From positions 55,509,044 to 55,573,043 of the forward strand of contig OX578277.1 in assembly GCA_951217055.1 (NCBI GenBank): a stretch of DNA of 64,000 nt, read 5' to 3'. Below are positions 47,118 to 59,147 of this stretch, one piece after another. The notes beneath the pieces are model-generated. The model did no database searches and was not told the DNA's origin. It saw only the letters and a list, made by a program, of their open reading frames with translations. Made by a program: the position numbers and the translations under genes. The first letter of the stretch is position 1, and every line of letters starts with the position of its first letter. This DNA comes from Gerris lacustris. Lineage: Eukaryota > Arthropoda > Insecta > Hemiptera > Gerridae.

Positions 47118-47167
47118 CTAGCTGCGTCCCGTTGGCCGCCGCTTGCGGCGGCCACGGGACCAGCTAG
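47118..47167 (+). other. Terminal hairpin and CTAG of element 2
   Basis: The stem core GGCCGCCGC/GCGGCGGCC lies at 47134-47153 and the flanking CTAGCTG/CAGCTAG pair at 47118 and 47161. CTAG (47164-47167) is followed by TTTGT, as in the previous copy. Confidence 0.8.
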
Positions 47168-50100
47168 TTTGTGATAATACTATTTCCCGAAGCTTATACG
47201 GCCCCCCGGTGGAGGTAGGGGAGCGATTTTCGGCGACCGGGTGTGTTCCGGTCCCAAACGGTCGGGGACCGCGTGAAAACCGCCTCCGGTGACCCGTTTC
47301 CCGGTTACGGGCGAAGATATCGCCCGTTTTCCCGGCGGGGTCCAGGGGGCGCGGACACCCGAAAAAAAATATTCCGACCCCGCGGCGTCGTGGGGCGCAT
47401 TAGGGGCGACGACTTTTAGAGGAAACTTTTTTCCCCCCGGCGTACGGGGGGGGCGCTAAAATTCGAAAACACCCGATTTCAGGGCCTTTTTCGGACGCGT
47501 GTATCTTTTTTCCCGTTCACTTTAAAAAAAAAACAAAAAACTATTTTTTCCTAAATTTAGAGGCCTACAAAAAAGGTCCTGTGGGTCGGACCGCTGCGGT
47601 CGACCGTATCCGAGTTATGCGGAAAAAACCGTTTTTCGCGGTCGCGGTTTTTCTTTAAAAAATCGCGGCGCGGCAACTGCGCACGCTGAATTTTTTTCCA
47701 CCTGATACATTTTAGGGGGGTACCCGCAGGTTGTAAAAATACCCCCCGCGGATTTTCCCTACTTTCCGTTTGGCGTCGGGAACTCCCCCCGTTTTACCGC
47801 AGAACGGAAAATGCGAAAAAAAAAATTTCGTCATTTTTTTTCTCCGCGAGTGAAAGTCGGGGAAATACCGTTTGAAGGGCGTCCGGTAGGTTTCGCCGGC
47901 CGGTTTAAGGAAAAAAATACCGAGGGGCGGTTGGTGGCGAGGGGCGGCGCTGGGGGCGGACCGCGTACCGCCGACGGGCCGATTTTCGTGATTTTAGGGC
48001 CGACCCCGCGAACTTCAAGCTCTGCACCCCCCTCTTCAACTTGAGAATTTCCCGACGGGACTCGCAGGGTAGTTTCGGCGCATAGTTGTCTACGAGAACC
48101 GGTTTTTTTGTTCTCTTAACTCCGACGGTTCTCTTCCTGGAGGGGGAAATGAAAATAAAATCAGAATTTCGTTCCCCGCTTTTTTTAACTTTGGGGCCCC
48201 CCTAGCCCCCCTTAAAATGCGATAAGGCGAACGAAACTTATGGGGCGTCTGACCCCGTCTGTCCTCTACACGAAACCTCTTTCGGTTTTTTTTCGCCGGT
48301 TTCCGGGCGCCGTAGGGAGGGGGTCAAAACGAAAAAAAGCTAAAATTTCGTTAAACAATTTGCGCGTATATGTTGTATCTCCTCCTAGGGTTTTAAAAGT
48401 GGGGAATTGGGACCAATTGCACCTTTTCAGGTTAGCTCCCGGATTTCTGACCGAGCCCTTCGTTTTTTGAAATTTCGATTTCCGGGCCCCCCCCGAATTT
48501 TTGAAATTTTCGTCTGGCCATAAAATTTTCCCTATTTATTTTATAGGGTCCTTGATTTGTTTACGTGTAGACATATGTGATAAATAACGCTATACAAAAA
48601 ATCAGGTCCCTACGACTTATAGTTTTCGAGAAAAAAACGACTCAAAGTTTCGAAAATTTCGTATTTTTCGACCCTTCTTTTTAAACCGCTTTTTTCGACT
48701 TTAAACGGCCGTAGCTCCCTCTATAATGTGAATATCGGGTTGATTTTCGTTGGGCGTCTTTAATTCACAGTGGTTGACCGAAATCTTTTTCGATTTTATT
48801 TTCACCGGTGCCCGGACGCAGTGGGGGGGCCCGAATAACTGTTTAAGGGCTTTTCGAAATTCTATAAATCGGCATAGCGTTTTCCCTGTATCCCGTGGAG
48901 AAAAACTCTATTAACCTTTTTTGTAGCCCGCAAGTAGGCCTTTAAGCCCATGTATGATACAAGGCGGTCGGACCTATAGTACGCCCACTACGAGAGATTG
49001 AAATTGAATTATGTACTAAAAACCCAATTTTCACCCGTTCTTAGCCTCTAAAATTTCCCCAAATGGCTTTTTCCCGGAAAAGCGATAGTTTTTCTTTATC
49101 GCCTTGCTGAATCCTTTAAAATTATATATATGTCGATCCGATCGGGCGACTTTCGATTTTCACTAAAATAATCACAGGTCCTTAGCCTAGCTTTTTTTTT
49201 AGTAAAAAAAAAAATTCTTTTTTTGGTCGACGACCCCACATGTTTTATACATGGTTGGAAAGCTAATTTTTTTTAATAGGGAAGACACTCTTGAACTTTT
49301 TTCTTCCCGATCAATATTTTCCGAGAAAAGCCTAAATAACATAGAAATTTCCAAATTTCACTCAATCTTTGGACGCCATTATCTCGGAAAATATTGGTCA
49401 GGGAAAAAAAATGTTGTGAGTATGACCCCCAGTGAAAAAAAAAAATCTTTCCAACCATATATAACACGTATGGAGTCGTCGACCAAAAAATTTCCCCAAA
49501 TCGAGAACGGCAAAATCTGGGAAATTTCGACAAATTTTTGCAAGGTGCTCCGAATTTCCCCAAATTTGGTATGCACCCGTTGTTTGACACCACAAAAAGG
49601 ATTATGAAAGAATTGTCCAGAAAAAAAAAATTTCCGGCCCCCCCCCCATAATTTTGAAATTTTTATATGCCCATAAAATTTGTTTAGACGCATTTACGGG
49701 GTTCTTAAATTTTTTACATATAGGAAGCCGTAATGTATGACGCTATACAAAAAAATTAGGGTTCTAAGGCTAAAGCTTTTTGAGGAAAAAAATGTTGAAT
49801 AATTTGGGGTCAGTCTAAAATTAATAAATCCCCACTTTTTCGAGGTTCGAAGTGGCTCAACTTTTTCCCTGTATCCCGTGGAGAAAAACGCTACGGGCCT
49901 TTTTTGTAGCCCGCCAATAGACCTTTAAGCCTATATATGACGCGAGGCGGTCGGACTTATAGTACGCCCACTACGAGAAATTGAAATTGAATTACGTACT
50001 AAAAACCCAATTTTCACCCGTTCTTAGCCTCTAAAACTTCCCCAAATGGCTTTTTCCCGGAAAAGCGATAGTTTTTCTTGATCGTCTTGCCAAAACCTTT

Positions 50101-50645
50101 AAAATGATATATATATCGACCCGATCGGGCGACTTTCGATTTTCACTAAAATAATCACAGGTAAGAAGTAGGCTGGATTTTTTTGAGGAATAAAAAATAA
50201 ATTTTTTTTTTGGTCGATGACCCCACATGTTTTTCACATGGTTGGAAAGCTATTTTTTTTTAATAGGGGAGACACTCCTGAACTTTTTTCTTCCCGATCA
50301 ATATTTTCCAAGAAAAGCCCAAAAAACATCTTTAAGTAATACATCAAAAATATACATCATGTATCAAAATACATCAAAAAGACCATAATTATAAAAAACA
50401 TCCAACCCTATACGGGCGCAAACCCTATACCGGCGCCAACACTATGCGCGCGCCAACACTATACCAGCGCCAACACTATACTGGCGCCAACACTATACCG
50501 GTGCCAACACTATACCGGCGCCAACACTATACGTACGCCAACACTATACCGGCGCCAACACTATACCGGCGCCAACACTATACCAGCGCCAACAGCTGGC
50601 TGAGTTCCGCTGGCCGCCGCTTGCGGCGGCCACGGGACCAGCTAG
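47168..50645 (+). mobile_element. Non-coding Helitron-like element 3, short copy
   Basis: It starts right after the CTAG of element 2 (TTTGTGATAATACTATT) and has the GC-rich head (about 47200-48320). Two diverged units follow (anchors near 49005 and 49983; only the first has the full dyad). The second breaks off near 50326 and is followed by about 80 bp of ATACATCAAAAA-type filler. The 17-bp array (50409-50594) and the terminal hairpin then end in CTAG at 50642-50645. Length is about 3.5 kb. More substitutions than in element 2 suggest it is older. Confidence 0.75.
50409..50645 (+). repeat. 17-bp array plus terminal hairpin of element 3
   Basis: About 11 units of the 17-bp repeat precede the hairpin core GGCCGCCGC/GCGGCGGCC (50612-50631). 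The outer left arm is worn (GCTGGCTGAG instead of GCTAGCTGCG), but the core and the CTAG are kept. Confidence 0.85.
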
Positions 50646-52540
50646 TTTATCAATACTAATTGATATAGTAGATGGATCTTAAGGTGCAAAATTATGAGAC
50701 ATTAATCCATTTTAATTACCATTTGGTCTGCTAGGAGCTCTGGTATCATTTTATATAAAATTTAGAACTTCTATCGGCAAAATATAGTAGGTACTACGAT
50801 GAATACAAGTGAAAACCATTCTACCTGCTATACTATTCTACTTCCTGGCACGATATTTAAGAGCGTCACATTTTGCATGTCGTTTATTGAAACTTCAGCT
50901 TACCTATCGTCAAAATATTGTACTAAAAATGTAAACCTAACTAAATCCTGTTATATCCTAACTTCCTGGCGCGATATTTAAGAGCGTCACATTTTTCATG
51001 TAGTTTTGTAGTGAGACGGAAATTTCTTCTGTACCGCAGAGGTAAAACCCATGTTAAAAATACAGAATTTTAACATCAATATGTGTACTGAGACATTTTG
51101 AAATCAGACGTTTAAAAAACCTATTAAGAAATGAAAGATCCTTTGTATACGGAGGCAATGAACGTGTTACAAAATAAAAAGTTATTCAGCAAATCTTTTC
51201 TACTCGCATAGCATCAAAAAATGTCCAAGCATTTTCAAAAATCAACAAATCTAGCATCCAATGACAAACATTTAATAGGTAGGACCTTAATAAACTATTA
51301 AATATTGTAAAAATATTATTTTCTTATAACGTAATAACTTTTTAAACAATTACTGTAAGTCCGGTGTCTGCTTTACAATCACTTAAAGTAATATTGGATC
51401 CATCAAATATAGGGGGGTAGCCATCAAATTTTAAGTGTAGAACATTTGTTTTAGTTTAAATTTGAAAATGTTTACTAATCTAACATAACATCAGGAAGCT
51501 GATTCATTAAACGGTTTTGTTTTTTTTAAGTATGATTTATGTAGAAGTATAATATTACACAGTGAATCACATTAAATTTTATTGGTATTCGAAGAAGTAA
51601 AGGACGTTTTAACTACAAATAGCGGCGCAATTATTTTAATTACAACTATGCGCATTTGTTTTTCGATTAGGAGGTAAAAGTCACGATATTAAGACAATTT
51701 TTAAGTACTCCTCTAAAGTGACTTCCCATTCACTTTTTATACTTAAATTACTATAAAAATTAATAACCTGTAATTTTAAACAAAGTTTAGCCACCTAATG
51801 AGTCCATATTATATATTATTGTAAGAGGAACTGCAATTATATTTTTCAATCAAATGTATTCGTTAAATCGTAAATACTTGGCTAAAAAATTTAATTCATT
51901 TTCCAAGGTTACACGAAAACCTATAAAGGATAAATCAAACAATTTTCTTTACCAGTCGGTAATAAACTAGCGAAAAATACCCAATAGGTAGCGTTTAACT
52001 ACCACGAGACAACGGTAGGGCATGGGGTTCGGTTTTATTACGAAAGCGAACTGAATAAAGGTCATCCATGTCCAAACAGAATCTATTCTATCACGATATA
52101 AGTTTTTTATAAAAAATCAAGAACCTTCAAGTTAATATAAAAATATTTTTTTGCAGAAAAAAAAGAAGTGAAAGGGGAGTGGAACAAGACATTCTTTTCC
52201 TACTCAAAAGCAAAATAGTAATTAATGAGATTTAATGCAAGCAGAAATATCTTCCTTCTGCTACCGGCAAACTCACCAAGATGAAGTAACCTTTCATTGT
52301 TTGTTCTATCTAGATAAAAAGTGGAAAAAATAAGGAGTAGGAAATATATAGAGCTTAGGATGAGGTAATATCTGCGAACACAGAGGTAATTATATCTTGC
52401 CTCATCCAAAAACCAAGGGGTTTTCAGGTTAATAAGAAATTTTGGTGTTAGATATGAAGCCCCTTAAGATGGGGAATTAGAGAACTTGATGCAATAGATG
52501 TGTTTGAGATAAAACATCTATTACATTAACTTTATAAGCT
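50646..52540. other. AT-rich DNA, one small tandem duplication
   Basis: There is no gene. A line of about 40 bp with CGATATTTAAGAGCGTCACA occurs at 50841 and again at 50962, part of a 121-bp tandem duplication. The rest shows no element or RNA gene. Confidence 0.6.
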
Positions 52541-53361
52541 ACTAGCTGAATACCCGTGCTTCGCTACGAGGTGTTTTATTTTCAATTTAATGGATTTATA
52601 AACTACCATCAAGAAACATTTAAATTATTTTACAAAGCGAGAATATCTATATTCTATCCCTCCCTCTTATTTCTATACCCCCTCCCCTTTGATAAGATAA
52701 TTTGCTAATATCCCAAATTAGGAGATCGGTCTGGGCTCAATTCCCTTCTCAATTTTCTGGGCTTATGTTCCCACTCTTCACTTACGTTGACATTTCCTTT
52801 TTACCCCTCTCCTAAATGAAAATAATGACAAAAACGTACATTACAATTACTTTTCTCTTAAATAGCCTTTCAACGATATGCATCATAAAGGGTACCTATC
52901 AATTACTTTGACATTTGTACCCCGTACTCGTGTGTACCAACATTTTAACTTTATAATATCATGTAAGCAGTACACTCATAGACACTCTTCATTTATATAA
53001 GATAAAAGACACTCATAGACACTCTTCATTTATATATGATATAGTTATACACATTTTTCCATTTTACCCCCTCCTAAATGAAAATATGACAAAACTGTAC
53101 ATAACAATAATTACTGTACTTTTAAAGAGCTTTTCAACGATATGCATCATTAAAAGTATTCATTACTTTGACATTTGTACCCCGTACCCCTGGGTACAAA
53201 AATAAAAATTTCGCAAAATCCTTTCTTAGTGGATGCCTAGGATATGAACCGAGTATATCCTCAAAATTTCAAGTCTCTCGGTTAAGCAGATTTTGCTGTG
53301 AGTTGATTCTATGTCAGTCAGTCAGTCAATCAGGACATTGCCACTTATATTATAGATAGAC
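52541..53361 (+). mobile_element. Short retroposon-like repeat (ACTAGCTGAATACCCGTGC family)
   Basis: The segment starts with ACTAGCTGAATACCCGTGCT followed by TCGCTACG, a head widespread in insect interspersed repeats. It ends with a CAGTCAGTCAGTCAATCAGG tract and CACTTATATTATAGATAGA. Inside is a 30-bp direct duplication (GACACTCATAGACACTC at about 52980 and 53010). The general type, a SINE or a non-LTR-derived fragment, follows from this head and tail; the exact family is not known to me. There is no coding sequence. Confidence 0.6.
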
Positions 53362-55799
53362 AAATAACGTTTTGAATGGATGGCTCAATAACAAGGATCA
53401 AAACAACATCAAAACAATTTTGACAGATTTAAAAATCGAGGGGAATTTTCATATGAATTGAAGTATCCATTAAGCAGTATTTAATGTGCACAGGCGGTTG
53501 AAATTAATCAGGGGTTATATGCAGGCTACTTTAGACACACCATACAAATCTCTTAATAATCAGATTAGTACTTTTGAAGATATAGGTGTAAATAAATGTA
53601 TGTTTGTACGCATGTGGGAAAAAACAAATGAGCGCAGAAGGTTGAACTTATATGGAACAATTAACAAAGGGAAAATTATGGCCTACCATCCAAATTTCAT
53701 TAAAATATGACGAGATGTTTTTAAGATATGTTGGTTCACATAAACTTTACGGCAGACAGACCGACACAGAACCAAACATTTTTCCTGATGTCCAAAATTA
53801 TCCAAAATTTTCCTTCTTCAGAACGATGACATATCTTCCGTTAACATATATAGGTAAGCTCGAAAGCATAAGCAATTATATAAAAGGTGGTTGTTTTCAC
53901 TTCGTTTTACATTTTCAGCAAAATGGGGTTAATTTTCATCTTGAAAAATAACGTTTTTTTCTCGGAGAACGACTTTCATGGTAAATATTGCAAATTAACT
54001 ACATTTTATAATCAAAATCGTCGGAACCGTTATCGATATAGATATTTTCTTTTTCGCGCATTTTCAGAGTTTCTGGGGATAGCACCCGCAATTTTGAGCT
54101 AAAATATACGCAATGTGAAAACTATTTCTTTATATTCGCTATGTATAAACTAGACATTTAACACAATAAAAAGAAAGAATAATAATATAAAAAAAAGTAA
54201 TCTAAAATTTATTCTAAGACACGAGCTTATTCTACCTAAGGTTTTAAGTTATTTAACAATAATTGAGCTCTAAACAATTTTGTAGTGAATACAGATGGCC
54301 TAGCTTTAACGCAAATGATTATTTTTATTTCCATTGACTTTCACGAATTTTCATTCACTTATGTTAATGAAAATATTCTGTATTGAATAATCGCTTTATA
54401 AACAATAAATTGGTAGTGTGCGGTAGAAATAATTTGGTATTTGAACCCAGCAACGAAAACTTTCTGATAGGTCCCTTAGTCGAGATTTGTTCGGAGCGCT
54501 ATTGCTAACTGGTTAATATAATGTGTACTGCATTGAAGCTTTTTAAGAAAAAAGATTTGATCAAAAACCTACATCAAAGCTCACCTACCTTGGGTGAGCT
54601 TCGAGACTAGTATTCAGAGTCTATAAATGTTACCTCACTATTTTTAATTAAAGGTATTTTAATGATATCTTGGAAAAAAGTTATTTCAATGAATTTTTCT
54701 TTAAAAAATTCGGACATTATATTATTATTAATTTTTCAGCTATTCATTTATAGAAGGCAATAGAAAGTAGCTTTAAAAAGAAACTATTCCGAATTGCGGT
54801 AAGATTGACAAATTCAAAATTCAGAGTAGAAAGCAAAAATTCTATGAAGTAAATAAATTAATAAATAAACAATAAAATCAGTTTTACTTTCATTACTTTT
54901 TGATTAGGACTAAAGTGTTCTTTGATTTTTGTAAATGTCACGTAGATGCAGACAGGATGTGGGGTCTACAAGTCAGACAGAAATATCCAAGGAAGATGCT
55001 ACGAGTTAATGAAGCAGTTGGTTCTAGGTGGATTAAGATGAGGGGGAGTTGAAACAGCACAAGAAAAATAAAAACCCTATCCTGTATTTGATTAGAAAAC
55101 CTGAGACGAAGCGAATCAGTTGGACGCGGAAGGATTGCCTGACAAGTAAATAGGAGTTGTAATTTGCCCTCCAAAAGCCGTGGGAAGAAGACTTGATGGA
55201 ATGGAGAAGGAGTAAAGACAAAGAACTCTTGATGAAGAAGATGTATGCTCAATATAAAGGCATTAAGGACAAACTAAATACGTCCTTAAGACAGTAGGAT
55301 TAAACATGATGAAAAGAAAAAATAATACTGTCACTGAAAAAAAAATGATTCCCTGAAGGGATCGTCGGTCACTCCTAATTAGGATTACCACAAAGGTGTT
55401 ACCACTTGTATTATATTTTAAGCCCTTACTTACTATATCTGTGTAAAAGACGAGCAGTCTTTTACACAGAATTATACAGCCCTTGTCACTTGGGTTTGTT
55501 AAAATATTATACTAGGCATCGCATGGCTCTATCATTGAAGCGAGTGTATTAGAATTAATATTAAATATTAAACATGTTGAGTGTCATAGTAGAAGACGAT
55601 GAGTGGAATAGGTGGACTGGGGGTAACGGATGCCTTCATACATTACCCAAATATAACTATACCCTTTAACTACACATTAATAATAAATGTATTACATTAC
55701 ACACAAAAATGAAATTTTACATACCAGTTTCAGAAGTACTTAAGACGATTTATATGAAGTAGCATTGTTAAAACATAAGATATTTGTAAAATAGTTTTT
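53362..55799. other. AT-rich DNA with worn repeats
   Basis: About 53885-54060 matches, on the minus strand, the repeat at 63420-63610 (shared ACGGTTCCGACGATTTTGAT-type core), so it is a decayed interspersed element. A perfect small hairpin AGCTCACC/GGTGAGCT lies near 54577-54599. A 104-codon minus-strand frame at 54938-55252 has no motif I recognise. The opposite strand reads like a broken, formerly coding piece, but I cannot name it. Confidence 0.5.
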
Positions 55800-56098
55800 T
55801 AAATAAATTGGTAGTGCTCTACTCTTTAATACCTTTCATTTGATACCCCACTTAAAATTAAAAAAATATATTTTTTTCGCATGACGTGAGTTATCCGCCA
55901 TTTTGGATTTGAACAGCTGATAATTTTGAGTTCGCTATATTTTTCCTGTGTGCGCGTCAAAACGATCTTTAATATTGGAAAGTTTCACGCTTCTATCTCT
56001 TTTTATTCAAAAGTTATTGGAACCGTACAGAGTGACAGACAGACACATGAACGAAACTATAAGGGTTTCTTTTTTTGGTTTTACCAACGAAACCCTAA
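55800..56098 (-). repeat. Worn AGGGTTTC-headed repeat related to 2537-3165
   Basis: Read on the minus strand it starts AGGGTTTCGTTGGTAAAACC, with a facing GAAACCCT that makes a short terminal hairpin, and continues with a GTCTGTCTGTC tract. The same order (AGGGTCC, GTAGGCAAAACC, GGACCCT, GTCCGTCC) is seen at 2541-2600. The left limit is approximate. Confidence 0.55.
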
Positions 56099-56724
56099 AA
56101 AGAAAGAAAAAAAAAGTTAGATCTGATTTCGTCTATAGATGTGTTAACGATAATCTAATGCTGTCTAGTGGAAAGTGAATAAGACCAAGAACAAAACCAT
56201 ATGAGAATGAATGTTAAAAAAAAATTAGTTCCCTTGACATAAGCCTTTTTTTAAATTGAAGATGTTTTATCAAATTACAGTAGAAAAAAGAAAAGAAATT
56301 GGTTTTCAACGTATAAAAGGTGAAGCGTAAATTAAGCATCAGTTATCTCTGGAGTAACATGCAATACTTTAAAAAGCTAGCATGATTTTGTTATCTTTTA
56401 CTTGCTGGCACCATCTAAGCAGACTGGACAGGGAGAAAATTAAAAATGGCGAATACAAGAGGAAAAAGTTAACTTTCTCAAGATGTTGTTTGATTACAAG
56501 GTTTGATAAGGTGGAAGGAGCAAATGAATAAATTTACCTTGACTAAGATAGTATTGGATCTTAAGAGGAAGGTACCAAGCAGTGTCCCTGTAAGGGTAAG
56601 AAGAAAGTTTTATAGGTTCAAGATGTTTTAAGTCACGCCCTGGGTGGCCAAGTCATGAACTAACAATATCTCAAAATCAGCTAAATTTTCTGTTTTTTCC
56701 GACGAGAACAATAAACAATTTACT
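56099..56724. other. AT-rich DNA, no feature
   Basis: A purine-rich stretch (about 56400-56630) could be worn coding sequence, but no open frame or motif supports it. Confidence 0.4.
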
Positions 56725-57749
56725 CTTTGAGCCAGTGCCGGATCTAGGTTTTTTCTTAGGGGGGGCAAAAGCAGATTTTGCCGCCCTTGCCACACAGGGG
56801 CAGATCTAGCAGTAGAATTTGGGGGGGGGGGGACTTGGGTGGTTTAGCCTCAAATCCAAAGGGGGGTCCGGGGGGCCTCCCCCGGAAAATTTTATAAAAT
56901 TATGTGCAAAAATGGTGAATTTTAAGAACCTTTTTTTTTAGAGCTTTTTCAGCTAAAACTACAGTACCTATTCTGTATTGCGTTTAAAATACCAATTAAT
57001 AATGATAATTTCTATTTTATTTTACCTGTAACACTATACTATGCTATTAATTCTTCTAGATCCATTAGGAGGGGTTACCCTCCTGCCCAAAGGGGGGGAG
57101 GTCGGGGTAGTAGGGGGTAGTTCGGGGGGCCTCCCTCGGAAAATTTTAGAAAATTAGGTTTAAAATGGTGAATTTTAGGTGTTTTGGAGAACCTTTTTTT
57201 TAGAGCTTTTTCAGCTAAAACAGCAACTTAAAATTTGTTTAAAATAATTTCTGCAGAATTTTTGAAATATTTACTATGTATCTAAATCGGGGTTTAGACT
57301 TAAAAAAAATTTTTTACCTGTAACACTATACTATACTATTAATTCTTCCAGTTTCATTATGAAATACCTTTACAACTTCCTATATTGCAACTGAATCAAG
57401 TAGATATACTCTCAACTAAGCATATAAACAAACATCCATTAAAGTATGCAAATAAACAAACAAAAAAATAGTTTATATTTGCATCCCACATAAAAATGTA
57501 AGTGGGAATCCCAGTTAGCAATTTTAATATCAACTTGACTATTGCTCCATAGTTAAGGCGACCATATTTATTCCAATAATAATATAGGTTTGTTTTGATT
57601 TGTTGGTCTTCAAATAGATGTAATAACTTATTTAAATTAGTTAATGTAAAATGTTTACGTTTTATTATTTTGTATTACATATCATGTAATATATTAATTG
57701 GTTAATATTGGCAATAAATTACTGTTTATTTATTGATATTTTTTGCTTC

Positions 57750-57960
57750 CAACCTCACCGAGGTAAATGAAGCTATGTGATCGTTCTGAAGAACGACAAA
57801 TTTTTAGGTCTCCGATTTCAAAAATTCCAAGACAGATTCAGACATCAGGGAACACTTTTGGGTCCATGTCTGTCTGTTACTTTTTTTGCGAACCAACATA
57901 TCTTAAAAACTACTCGTCAGATTTTAATGAAGTTTGGATGGTAGGTCATGATTAGCCTAT
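57750..57960 (+). repeat. Short interspersed repeat inside the hAT element
   Basis: It contains a CATGTCTGTCTGTTAC tract and ACTCGTCAGATTTTAATGAAG, the pattern of the worn repeats at 2560, 56040 and 63420. Its borders inside the hAT element are not clear. Confidence 0.4.
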
Positions 57961-58249
57961 TGTTAGTCCCATATAAGTTTCAACCTTTCGCGCCTACTTG
58001 TTTCTCTTCCACATGCGCACAAACATACATTTATTTAAACCTCCAGCTTCAAAAGTACTTTTCCGATTTGTATGAAACTTTTAAAGTTCTTTAATTTTTG
58101 CTAAATTGATACATTAATTTGGGTAAAAATCCAAGATCCAGATTAAAAACGGGGAGACAATGAAACAAAATAGACAATAATGGCTTTAAATGCATAAAAT
58201 CAATGAAGTACGTAATAGGATGCGAGGATGGAATGTGCCATATCAATTC

Positions 58250-58625
58250 AACGTATCTTTACGAATTATCTCGCTTCCTATGGCTCGGAGACAAATTAAA
58301 ATTATTATTAAAAAACAAAACAACTAAATTTCCCACAAAAAAGGTCTCATTCATTTTTTACGTACAAAGAACGGTTTAGCAAAAACCTAGTTCTACTATA
58401 ACTTGCATTGTGATGGTTTTTGCACGACTCTTTACGTGATTTTATGAATATCTCGCTTCTTCTGACTCGGAGACCATTGAGGATCAGGTCAAAATTTAAG
58501 AATCTAAAATTTCACACAAGAAACAATATGTTCATTTTTTACATACAACGAACCGTTTGGATAATAGTGCGCTCCGAAGTTTCCCTTATTGCCTCCGGGC
58601 CATAGGAAGCGTGATAATTCGTATA
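58250..58625. repeat. Inverted and direct duplications inside the hAT element
   Basis: TACGAATTATCTCGCTTCCT (about 58259) faces its inverted copy near 58590-58622, and a direct, more diverged copy (ATCTCGCTTCTTCTGACTCGG) starts near 58450. The segment could be a smaller foldback element nested in the hAT copy. Confidence 0.6.
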
Positions 58626-59147
58626 AAAAAGACCAGTCAGCATCATGACTTAATCAGCGAATTTTCAAAGAAATCTGCGTATTATTGGATTATGATAATA
58701 TAGAAAAATTTTGGTTTAGAATTTGGATGGGTGAAAAAAAAAAAATTGGTACACAATTTTGACAAACTTGACCCGTAAATGGACTCCAAAAAGTATTAAT
58801 AGTATTATTATTTGCGTTAACAGTTTGAGTCTTTCTTGACACATCGAACTTCTTAAATAGTTTTTGAAAAATTCAATATGCTTAAGTTTCTTTCACATCA
58901 ACTGTAAAGAAAAAAAGGGTAAACGAAGTTAATAAGGGTGGGTATATCAGATTGGACTAGATAACTGTAATTATATTACATATAATTAAAAACATTACAT
59001 TTCACCTATTTTTTTTTTCGTGAAATTTTTATTATTTTTCCTTTATTTGTCATTTTATTTTTCCACCACGTTTTGCCGCCCCCCGGGCGTGCCGCCTGGG
59101 GCGCTTGCCCCCCGCAGCCCCCCCTTAGATCCGGCACTGCTTTGAGC

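Larger units (their letters stand above)
40784..47167 (+). mobile_element. Non-coding Helitron-like element 2, complete
   Basis: It starts directly after the CTAG of the previous copy with TTTGTATATATACTAATT. It then has the GC-rich head (about 40810-42130), a middle section, and ~980-bp units at about 42800, 43780, 44758, 45743 and 46723. The last unit changes into the 17-bp array (46903-47115), and the terminal hairpin ends in CTAG at 47164-47167. Length is about 6.4 kb. No protein gene is present; frames on both strands reflect the dyad in each unit. If it moves, it must borrow a RepHel enzyme. Confidence 0.75.
56725..59147. mobile_element. Non-autonomous hAT element with 8-bp target duplication
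   Basis: The element proper is 56733-59139. Its ends are inverted copies, CAGTGCCGGATCTAGG and CTTAGATCCGGCACTG. They are flanked on both sides by CTTTGAGC (56725-56732 and 59140-59147), a perfect 8-bp duplication. An 8-bp duplication with ends starting CAGTG fits the hAT superfamily. The 2.4-kb interior has no transposase. Near the left end a G-rich segment with CGGAAAATTTTA and AGAGCTTTTTCAGCTAAAAC is present twice (about 56811-56985 and 57069-57240). Confidence 0.85.

Noticed and set aside
54938..55252. 104-codon minus-strand frame as a gene
   Set aside because: No motif, no support from context, and the purine-rich opposite strand explains the lack of stops.
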